A DNA stretch of 36,839 nucleotides from Actinomycetota bacterium (GTDB lineage Bacteria > Actinomycetota > CADDZG01 > JAHWKV01): contig JAHWKU010000019.1 in the NCBI GenBank assembly GCA_019347715.1, positions 1 to 36,839 on the forward strand, read 5' to 3'. This document shows, in pieces, positions 31,069 to 36,839 of the stretch. The position numbers and the translations under genes were made by a program. Position 1 is the first letter of the stretch; the number at the start of each line of letters is the position of its first letter. Under the pieces are notes generated by a model. The model had not been told where the DNA came from. It made no database searches and was given only the letters and a program-made list of their open reading frames with translations.

Positions 31069-32178
31069 TCAAGGGAGGGTGGCTCTCCGGTAGGCCCCGA
31101 CTTGCAGTTCTGCCGACCGCTCCCAGGTGAACTTGGCGGCGCGCTCCAGGCCGCGCTGGGCGAGTTCGCCTTGAAGGGATGAATCCTTGAGCACTTTCCA
31201 CATCGCGTCGGTCCAGGCCCCCACGGCGTCGGGGTCGAGCAATATCCCGCCATCTCCCACCACCTCCGGTACCGCGGTCCGATCTGAGGCGATGACCGGC
31301 GTGCCGAGCGACATCGCCTCCAGCGCCGGGGCCCCGAACCCTTCGAATTTGGTGGGGTAGACGAGAGCGACGGCCGCCTCGTAAAGACCCGCCAGCTCGG
31401 CCCTCGATACCAGCCCCAGATGCCGGACCCTTCCCGCCAGCCCCTTGGATCGCACCGTCGATTCGATGCGCTCGTCGAGGAACCATCGTGGGCCGGTGAA
31501 TACCAGCTCGGCGGAGCCGGCCAGCGGTTCGAAGGCCTCGACCAGCATTAGGTGGTTCTTGTGAGGATAGCTGCGACCCGGAAAGACGAAGAACTCTTGC
31601 TCCAAGCCGTATCGCCTGCGCACTTCGTCGGGGCCCGGGCGCTCCTCGGGAAACAGGTGCTCGCTGCCGAAAGGAACCACCACGACCTTCGCAGGGTCTG
31701 TCGCCAGGCGCCGTACCAGATCCTGTTTCACCCACTCGCTCGGCACGGAAACGGCTCCGCACGAACGGACGCTCATCGGGACGTTAGATCTCAGCCACAT
31801 GCGCTTTGGCAGCACGAAGTTCTCGGGGAAATGGGCGTACTGAATGTCGTGGATGGTCACGACCGAGGGAACCCCCTTTATATAAGGGGTCGTTCCCACC
31901 CCGTGATGCATTACATCGAACTTCTGGCGTCGCGCCGAAACTGGAAGCCAGGTGTTTTCCGCCAGGATCCTCAGGCCTTGGGCCCCCGAAGACCACGGGA
32001 CCTCAACCACTTGGCAGACCGCTTCGATCTCGGGATAGGCGCGGCTGAATCCGGCGACGGCATAGACGGTGACATCGTGTCCAGCTTCCGAGATCGCTCG
32101 CGTGAGGTTGGTGAGCAGCGGCTCGGAGCCGCCAACCTCGCCCGGAACGAGAAACATGAGGTTCATGCCGACGTGCAT
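31069..32178 (-). CDS. Family 4 glycosyltransferase (GT-B)
   Basis: 369 aa from the ATG at 32178 (TTG at 32181 and ATG at 32166 also lie in frame). N-terminal domain: MFLVPGEVGGSEPLLTNLTRAI. C-terminal nucleotide-sugar domain: VFPGRSYPHKNHLMLVEAF and YPTKFEGFGAPALEAMSLGTPVIASDRTAVPEVVGDGGILLDP, holding the EX7E-type motif (E-G-F-G-A-P-A-L-E). This is typical of mannosyl- or similar transferases using GDP- or UDP-sugars. Starts only 20 nt from the divergent GT4 gene. The hairpin element follows its stop, then the GT2 gene in the same direction. Confidence 0.88.
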   Translation of the reverse strand: MHVGMNLMFLVPGEVGGSEPLLTNLTRAISEAGHDVTVYAVAGFSRAYPEIEAVCQVVEVPWSSGAQGLRILAENTWLPVSARRQKFDVMHHGVGTTPYIKGVPSVVTIHDIQYAHFPENFVLPKRMWLRSNVPMSVRSCGAVSVPSEWVKQDLVRRLATDPAKVVVVPFGSEHLFPEERPGPDEVRRRYGLEQEFFVFPGRSYPHKNHLMLVEAFEPLAGSAELVFTGPRWFLDERIESTVRSKGLAGRVRHLGLVSRAELAGLYEAAVALVYPTKFEGFGAPALEAMSLGTPVIASDRTAVPEVVGDGGILLDPDAVGAWTDAMWKVLKDSSLQGELAQRGLERAAKFTWERSAELQVGAYRRATLP

Positions 32179-32198
32179 CAATCAGGGAGGATATAGGG

Positions 32199-33308
32199 AT
32201 GCGTATCGCCTACGATGCCGCCCCCTTGATGAGGCCCAAGACCGGTGTGGGCTACTACACGTCAAACCTCCTTGAGGCTCTTATGGCGTATGAGGATAAT
32301 TTGGCGTTCGATCTCTTCGCTCTCACCAGAAGCGCCAACACACTCGAGGTACCGACCGGAGACCGGATTCGGTTGCGCCATTTGAGGATTCCTGCGCGGG
32401 TTGCGGTGACTGCCTGGGAGATCATCCGATTTCCCAGGGGGGAACGCCTGGTGGGAAATGCCGATGTCGTGCACGGAACCAACTTCTGGGTTCCTCCGCT
32501 AAAGCGGAGAAACGGCGTGGTCACGATCCACGATCTCACATTTCTCCTTTATCCGGAGATGGTGACTCCGCAGGTTCGCCGCTATCGGTGGATTGTTCCC
32601 AAGGTGCTCGAACGATGCTCGATCGTGATCACGCCTGCCGAGACCATCCGGCAGCAGGTTGCAAGTGAGTTGGGTTTTCCCGCTGACCGCATCGTCGTCA
32701 CGCCAGAAGGTGTTCGCGACAGATTCGCGACGGCCCAACGCGATCGAGAGCTAGAGCGGAGCCTCGGGATAGCAGGGGAGTACGTTCTCTTCGCGGGAAC
32801 CATCGAACCTAGAAAGAACGTCGAGAGGATGGTGAGGGCGTTTGCCTCGATGGATCACAACGATCTCACTCTGGTCATCGCGGGCCCCCCGGGCTGGGGA
32901 GGCTTTGATCTGCCCGCCCTTGTGCGGGAACTCGGCATTGAGGAGCGGGTGGTGATCAGCGGATATACCCCCGACGGAGAATTGGGCGCTCTCATGGCAG
33001 GTGCGCTTGCCTTCCTCTTCCCCTCGATATACGAAGGCTTCGGGCTCCCTCCGCTCGAGGCGATGGCCGCCGGGGTCCCGGTGGTTGCAGGCAGAGCAGG
33101 CCCGCTGCCCGAGGTTCTCGGCGATGCTCCCATCTGGTGCGACCCATTGGAGGTCGATTCGATCGCGGCGGCCATCGAGGTCGCGGTCTCCGACTCCGAG
33201 GTCAGAGAGATGGCGATCACTCAAGGCCGGCAGCGTGCGTCCCAGTTCACCTGGGAGTCAACCGCAGAAGCGACCCTGGCTGCCTACCGGCTCGTGGCGG
33301 GGGCCTGA
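32199..33308 (+). CDS. Family 4 glycosyltransferase (GT-B)
   Basis: 369 aa. N-terminus [26 protein letters not shown]; middle [18 protein letters not shown]; then [20 protein letters not shown] and [43 protein letters not shown] with the EX7E motif. It resembles the divergent neighbour in architecture (both GT4 with near-identical lengths), so the two probably act on the same glycan. GGGAGG lies 8 nt before the ATG. Donor sugar cannot be told from sequence. Confidence 0.88.
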   Translation: MRIAYDAAPLMRPKTGVGYYTSNLLEALMAYEDNLAFDLFALTRSANTLEVPTGDRIRLRHLRIPARVAVTAWEIIRFPRGERLVGNADVVHGTNFWVPPLKRRNGVVTIHDLTFLLYPEMVTPQVRRYRWIVPKVLERCSIVITPAETIRQQVASELGFPADRIVVTPEGVRDRFATAQRDRELERSLGIAGEYVLFAGTIEPRKNVERMVRAFASMDHNDLTLVIAGPPGWGGFDLPALVRELGIEERVVISGYTPDGELGALMAGALAFLFPSIYEGFGLPPLEAMAAGVPVVAGRAGPLPEVLGDAPIWCDPLEVDSIAAAIEVAVSDSEVREMAITQGRQRASQFTWESTAEATLAAYRLVAGA

Positions 33309-33382
33309 AGCTCGATTCGAACCGTGCGGTGGGACGCCCGTCGACCACGAGGTCAACGCGGGCACTTACTTCTACCCGGTTC

Positions 33383-34282
33383 TCATGACCGCGGACCACG
33401 CCACAGATCTAAATCCTCAATGATTGTATTTCCGGCGCGAACCCACCGCTCAACGGTTTCAGACGCTCCCTTCGACCCCCAGAAGGCGATCCCCGCCATC
33501 AGCTGATAGGCAACGATCTGAAGCAGCCCCTTTTCGCCCGCGAGTTCTAGGATCCTCTGCACGAGCCGATGACCTCCATCAAAGGGAACCGGCCGCTCTT
33601 CGTCCCGGAGCAGCACCCACGCGACGAGCACCTCCCCGAGGTCGATAGCTCGGTTCCCGATTCCGAAGTTCATCCAATCCAGGACGCCCGTGATACGGCC
33701 GTCTGAGACGATCACGTTATGCGGGCCAAAGTCTCCATGCACGAAATCTCGCGAATGCATTTCCTGGCCCCGAGCGTCAGAGGCCAGGTTCGTGAGGGAC
33801 TCCATGAGCCTGGCAGATGCCTCTGACGCTGCACGGGCCTTCGCGAACCAGCCTCGGTACCCCTCGAAGAAAGTTTCCCGAACCCACCAGCTCCAATTCC
33901 TGTGTGGCGCGTCGACGCCGGCGTCTGCCTGAAGCTCGACCAATTGTTGTAGCTGGTCCAGTAATTGCTCATCCAATTCCTTTGGCGGATCTCCCTTCAA
34001 GTATTCGAATACCGAAAACCACATCTCTTCACGTAAAGGGCCGTGCGCCACCAGAGCAGGAACGGGGTATCCGCGTTCTTTCAGCATCGGAAGATACGCG
34101 GCGCAGAAGACCATCTTCTCCCTGCTGTCATCATTCCCGGCGATCTTGACCACAGCCCGCGTGCCGTCATGCCTAACTGCCTCGTATGCTCCCGTCGCCC
34201 CACGATCGAATTCATTGAGGATCCGTAGCTCCAGCCCGCCAGCTTTCGCTATGGCGGCTTCAATCTCGGTGAAGTCGATCAT
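33383..34282 (-). CDS. Aminoglycoside-phosphotransferase-fold kinase
   Basis: 299 aa. Small-molecule kinase of the APH/choline-kinase superfamily. Catalytic loop VHGDFGPHNVIV (D184, N189) and metal-binding LDWMNFGIGNRAIDLGE (D202). N-terminal lobe with AVVKIAGNDDSREKMVF contributes the ATP-binding lysine. Members act on aminoglycosides, sugars, choline or homoserine; the genome context (glycosyltransferases) gives no decision and resistance should not be assumed. The start ATG has no clear ribosome binding site. Confidence 0.8.
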   Translation of the reverse strand: MIDFTEIEAAIAKAGGLELRILNEFDRGATGAYEAVRHDGTRAVVKIAGNDDSREKMVFCAAYLPMLKERGYPVPALVAHGPLREEMWFSVFEYLKGDPPKELDEQLLDQLQQLVELQADAGVDAPHRNWSWWVRETFFEGYRGWFAKARAASEASARLMESLTNLASDARGQEMHSRDFVHGDFGPHNVIVSDGRITGVLDWMNFGIGNRAIDLGEVLVAWVLLRDEERPVPFDGGHRLVQRILELAGEKGLLQIVAYQLMAGIAFWGSKGASETVERWVRAGNTIIEDLDLWRGPRS

Positions 34283-34339
34283 CTGCGGTTTCTTCGTTTG
34301 TTGTGGGTCTCCACAGGCCAGAGGGCGATTGAAGCCCGT

Positions 34340-34741
34340 TCACGACTTCTGAACTAGCTCCACCAGCAAGCCGAGGTTTCCCTTGGGGTGAACGAATGCG
34401 ATCTTTGTCCCGCGGGATCCGGTTCGTGGCTGTTCGTCGATGAGAGTGACTCCCGACTTCTTCAGGTCGGAAAGTGCTTGCTCGATGTCATCCACTTCGT
34501 AGGCGATGTGATGGAGGCCCTCGCCGCTTCTGCGGATGAAGCGGCCTACCGGGGATTCAGGGCTAAGGGGCGCGAGCAGCTGCAGGTAGGAGTCGCCCAG
34601 GCGAAACATCGCTTCCTCCACTCCCTGGTCCTCGACGGTCTCACGGTGTTCCAAGCTCAGCCCCCAGATCTGGGTGTAGTGATCGATCGCGGCCTCGAGA
34701 TCCGAGACCGCAAGGGCGATGTGTTCGATCTTGGAAAGCAT
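34340..34741 (-). CDS. mce: Methylmalonyl/ethylmalonyl-CoA epimerase
   Basis: 133 aa. Interconverts the C2 epimers of methylmalonyl-CoA and, in organisms with Ccr, ethylmalonyl-CoA. Vicinal-oxygen-chelate fold. Metal ligands are readable: H7 (KIEHIALAV), Q54 (YLQLLAP), the His pair 77/78 (GLHHIAYEV) and E128 (LLVELV). Length is typical. It links Ccr, whose product is the S epimer, to Ecm, which uses R. It starts with an ATG 6 nt after TAGGAT (leaderless pattern). The phosphotransferase gene follows 57 nt downstream. Confidence 0.93.
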   Translation of the reverse strand: MLSKIEHIALAVSDLEAAIDHYTQIWGLSLEHRETVEDQGVEEAMFRLGDSYLQLLAPLSPESPVGRFIRRSGEGLHHIAYEVDDIEQALSDLKKSGVTLIDEQPRTGSRGTKIAFVHPKGNLGLLVELVQKS

Positions 34742-34747
34742 CCCGCC

Positions 34748-34753
34748 ATCCTA
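34748..34753 (-). promoter_or_regulatory. Leaderless -10 element (TAGGAT) of the epimerase gene
   Basis: On the minus strand: TAGGAT, GGCGGG (6 nt), ATG. The GGCGGG directly abuts the start codon, so it cannot act as a normal ribosome binding site. Confidence 0.5.
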
Positions 34754-34830
34754 TCGAGGTCTCAGGCCCTCTCGGTCCGTCCCGTCGGTCACGGAGACAT
34801 CCCTGCCGTGGAGCGTATAGTTTTGCGCCG

Positions 34831-35796
34831 GTGGACAACCTCGATTCCGGTTTTAGAAAGAAGACTGTCGAACGTGCCCGGAAACTTCTCGTTCGAAGGA
34901 TAAAGAGGTCTCCTCGGTTCCGGCGATTTGCCGAGCGATCGGTAGCCGAGCTGGAGCGGGCCCTGGTCGCACCCGACCTGTACGGAAGCAAATACTTCGA
35001 GCCCAAGTCTTCGTCTGGAGGGGTCAAGGCGTCGGGGTATGCCGAGTACACCCGCGCGAAATCCAACCTCGACGTGGCCGCCTACGTCGTCTACAAACAT
35101 CTCAAGCCGCAGCGGCTGTTTGACGTGGGCTCCGCCACGGGGTTCCTGCTCGAGGCTCTCGGAGAGCTTGGAATCCAGGCTTACGGAGCAGACTTGAGTC
35201 CCGATGCCGTTCACGCCGCTTCCGATTCCGTGAGGTCGCGCATGGTAGTGGCCAGCGCAACGAACCTTCCTTTGCCCGACGGGGCGGCGCCGGTCGTAAC
35301 CGCCTTCGAAACTTTCGAGCACATCCCTCCACGACTGGTACCCGTCGCTCTAAAAGAGGTCTTTCGGGTCTGCTCAGGGTTTGTCGTCGCCACCATCCCT
35401 TCGTTTGGACACAACGATTACGGCCCCAATGGTTGGTATCAGGGCAAGGTCCGATGGGAAGTCCTCGAGCAGTACCAGACGAAGGACGAGGGCTATGAGG
35501 GCCCTATCCCGTTTTACGATCTGATGCGTGACGATGAGGGTAATCCCATCGAAGGCCACGTCACGATCGCCTCATTTTCCTGGTGGACCAAGATGTTCGG
35601 CGACGCGGGTTTTATCAGGACCGGTGAAGTCGAAGAGAGGATGAACGAAGATCTAGGCCGATTCGGCCTGCTGGGGGATCAGATCTGGCACCTATACGTC
35701 TTCCGAAAGCCTGGTACGGATGTGCCGACTACGCCTCTGGCTCGGCCGGATGAGATCCAAGAGGCCGAGTCGATGCTGCAGCTGCCTTCTCCATAG
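34831..35796 (+). CDS. SAM-dependent class I methyltransferase
   Basis: 321 aa with a GTG start. SAM-binding motif I LFDVGSATGFLLEALGELG, then AYGADLSPDAVHAA (acidic end of beta-2), ASATNLPLPDGAAPVVTAFETFEHIPP (motif post I / beta-4) and a C-terminal SFSWWTKMFGDAGF region with several Trp residues. The N-terminal ~90 residues are basic and extra to the core. It probably methylates a small molecule or sugar of the nearby glycan genes; target unknown. TATAGT/TAGTTT lies 7-9 nt before the GTG, again suggesting leaderless transcription. Confidence 0.82.
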   Translation: MDNLDSGFRKKTVERARKLLVRRIKRSPRFRRFAERSVAELERALVAPDLYGSKYFEPKSSSGGVKASGYAEYTRAKSNLDVAAYVVYKHLKPQRLFDVGSATGFLLEALGELGIQAYGADLSPDAVHAASDSVRSRMVVASATNLPLPDGAAPVVTAFETFEHIPPRLVPVALKEVFRVCSGFVVATIPSFGHNDYGPNGWYQGKVRWEVLEQYQTKDEGYEGPIPFYDLMRDDEGNPIEGHVTIASFSWWTKMFGDAGFIRTGEVEERMNEDLGRFGLLGDQIWHLYVFRKPGTDVPTTPLARPDEIQEAESMLQLPSP

Positions 35797-35904
35797 TTCG
35801 CCACCGCTCTGGCGCTTCCTTACTCAACGGACGAATGATCATCGCAAGGTGACTACATCTAGCCAAAGCTGATCGAGCAGTATTCTTTGAATCTGGAGGA
35901 CTGA

Positions 35905-36120
35905 ATGCGCGACTACCACATCAACCTGTTCTGGAGCGAAGAGGACGCTCAGTGGATCGCCGACATCCCAGACCTGAAGGGATGTTCTGCATCCGGAGAC
36001 ACCCCTGAGGAAGCCGCCAGGGAGATCCAGATCGCAAAGAAGCTCTGGCTGGAATCGGCCCGCGAACATGGCGACCCCATCCCCAAGCCCCGCTACCGCC
36101 CGGCGATCTACGTCACCTGA
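35905..36120 (+). CDS. HicB-like antitoxin-fold protein, orphan
   Basis: 71 aa. Matches the partial-RNase-H HicB fold: YHINLFWSEEDAQWIADIPDLKGCSASGDTPEEAAREIQIAKKLWLESAREHGDPIPKP, including the D-x-P-x-x-x-G-C turn and the EA...A helix. It has no C-terminal DNA-binding domain. No HicA-sized frame (about 60-80 aa) occurs on either side. It is either a lone HicB-like regulator or a remnant of a toxin-antitoxin pair. GGAGGA lies 4 nt before the ATG. Confidence 0.82.
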   Translation: MRDYHINLFWSEEDAQWIADIPDLKGCSASGDTPEEAAREIQIAKKLWLESAREHGDPIPKPRYRPAIYVT

Positions 36121-36135
36121 TCACCTGTCATGTCC

Positions 36136-36151
36136 GAAGGTCATCACCTTC
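36136..36151. terminator. Small hairpin between convergent genes
   Basis: GAAGGT-CATC-ACCTTC (6-bp stem, 4-nt loop) lies between the HicB-like gene and the convergent repeat protein. A TTTT run occurs about 20 nt later, too far for a classic terminator. Weak. Confidence 0.3.
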
Positions 36152-36174
36152 AGGCGGCTCCCCAGATCTTTTGA

Positions 36175-36839
36175 CTAGACCCCCGGCGCTGCCATCCCGA
36201 CGACCGGCTGGTTCAATCGGATGTTCCCCGTGGAGCCAAAGAACGGCGCATTGAATGCGAAGATTCCCCCATCGGTGGCTACCAGCCAGTAACCATCGCC
36301 CTTGGGAGTCCTCTCCATTCCCACGATCGGCTGATTCAGTCTGATGTTTCCGGTCGAGCCATGGAACCCGGCATCCCCGAAGGCGAATATCCCCCCGTCG
36401 GTCGCCACCATCCAGTACCCGCTGCCCGAGGGCGTCGGAGCCATCCCCACGATCGGCTGGTTCAGTCTGATGTTTCCGGTAGAGCCGAAGAACTTGGCAT
36501 CGCAGAATGCAAAGATCCCTCCGTCGGAAGCCACCATCCAATAGCCGCCTCCTCCGGCGGAGGGACACAGGGACTGCGTGAGCGGAGGATTCGTCCACGA
36601 CCCGGTGCGACGGGCGTCCTTCCGGAAAGTAGGCCATCCCAATGACCCGAGAGAAGAGTTGTCTCCGGCTGCCATCTCGAAGCGGTATGCGATTCCGGTG
36701 GTCCCGTCTGGCTTGGTTCCAACCAAAATGATGTCGAGGCGTCCGTCGCCATCGACGTCGGTGACTGCAGGGGAGTTTTGGAAGCTAGCGGCCCCCGTGG
36801 CGAGCGAGAACATGAGAGTTCCGTTCTTGCCGTTGTAGA
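36175..36839 (-). CDS. C-terminal part of a large repeat-containing surface protein, 5' end beyond the window
   Basis: The frame stays open to the right edge; about 220 residues are visible. First part: an FG-GAP-like segment with calcium-loop wording AVTDVDGDGRLDIILVG, preceded by NGKNGTLMFSL. Then three 42-aa repeats (36546-36421, 36420-36295, 36294-36178), each reading GYWxVAxDGGIFAF..AxFxGSTGNIRLNQPxVGM. Such repeats are abundant in secreted proteins of Acidimicrobiia and relatives, thought to form beta-propeller-like folds. The protein is presumably exported or cell-surface, but signal and anchor lie outside the window. The last repeat lacks a residue (FNAPFFG) and ends at the stop. Confidence 0.88.
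   Translation of the reverse strand, partial: YNGKNGTLMFSLATGAASFQNSPAVTDVDGDGRLDIILVGTKPDGTTGIAYRFEMAAGDNSSLGSLGWPTFRKDARRTGSWTNPPLTQSLCPSAGGGGYWMVASDGGIFAFCDAKFFGSTGNIRLNQPIVGMAPTPSGSGYWMVATDGGIFAFGDAGFHGSTGNIRLNQPIVGMERTPKGDGYWLVATDGGIFAFNAPFFGSTGNIRLNQPVVGMAAPGV

Noticed and set aside
31003..31762. Long open frame extending the GT2 gene upstream on the minus strand
   Set aside because: It runs across the hairpin element and then overlaps the GT4 gene on the same strand in another frame. It is rich in Arg/Gly with no family signature. The GT2 family begins at about 30997.
33383..34282. Antibiotic-resistance aminoglycoside phosphotransferase
   Set aside because: Only the general kinase fold is visible; most such chromosomal genes act on other small molecules and nothing here points to resistance.

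Overview
The window looks like a chromosomal fragment of an uncultured high-GC Gram-positive bacterium (Actinomycetota). The evidence is a moderately high GC content, frequent GTG/TTG starts, an acyl-CoA carboxylase epsilon subunit beside its beta subunit, a SigE-type ECF sigma factor, a crotonyl-CoA carboxylase/reductase with ethylmalonyl-CoA mutase, and a surface protein built of GYWxVAxDGGIFAF repeats of the kind common in Acidimicrobiia-like lineages. Many genes have a TAnnnT hexamer 6-8 nt before the start codon and no ribosome binding site, which suggests widespread leaderless transcription. No rRNA, tRNA, CRISPR array or ordinary insertion sequence was recognised, and no gene-free stretch exceeds 300 bases.

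Layout. (1) 1-5681: leucine catabolism, with the 3' part of the methylcrotonyl-CoA carboxylase beta gene, its alpha (biotin) gene, HMG-CoA lyase and a methylglutaconyl-CoA hydratase. A reverse-strand AbiEi-like/DUF559 nuclease gene sits between the two carboxylase genes and is flanked by two copies of a 40-bp imperfect palindrome. (2) 5778-9163: a four-gene overlapping operon of LiaF-like membrane protein, histidine kinase, LuxR-type response regulator and DUF4097 membrane protein, i.e. a cell-envelope stress sensor. (3) 9181-12649: an acyl-CoA dehydrogenase, then UDP-glucose dehydrogenase and UDP-glucuronate decarboxylase (UDP-xylose supply). (4) 12656-17866: ethylmalonyl-CoA mutase and a GT87-like mannosyltransferase on the minus strand, then a duplicated 3-hydroxyacyl-CoA dehydrogenase. 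(5) 17884-21330: three small exported proteins of unknown function, a membrane-anchored Gmad2-domain protein and its ECF sigma factor. (6) 21400-23258: acyl-CoA carboxylase epsilon and beta genes. (7) 23500-25350: a secreted trypsin-like protease with two pre-peptidase C-terminal domains, ended by a strong hairpin. (8) 25413-29753: a split-barrel flavoprotein-like gene and a sugar nucleotidyltransferase, divergent from crotonyl-CoA carboxylase/reductase and thiolase. (9) 29765-36839: a DUF2007 protein, three glycosyltransferases, a phosphotransferase, methylmalonyl/ethylmalonyl-CoA epimerase, a methyltransferase, an orphan HicB-like protein and the end of a repeat-rich surface protein.

Functionally, two themes interleave. 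The first is acyl-CoA metabolism: leucine degradation gives acetyl-CoA and acetoacetate. Thiolase, 3-hydroxybutyryl-CoA dehydrogenase, Ccr, epimerase, Ecm and an acyl-CoA carboxylase together cover much of the ethylmalonyl-CoA pathway and of propionyl/methylmalonyl-CoA handling. The second is envelope polysaccharide: UDP-sugar synthesis, a nucleotidyltransferase, several glycosyltransferases, and envelope sensors or sigma factors. The most unusual DNA is non-coding: the palindrome-flanked DUF559 cassette, and a second family of about 54-bp hairpin elements (28466-28520 and 31016-31068), each of which starts exactly at the TGA stop codon of the preceding gene.
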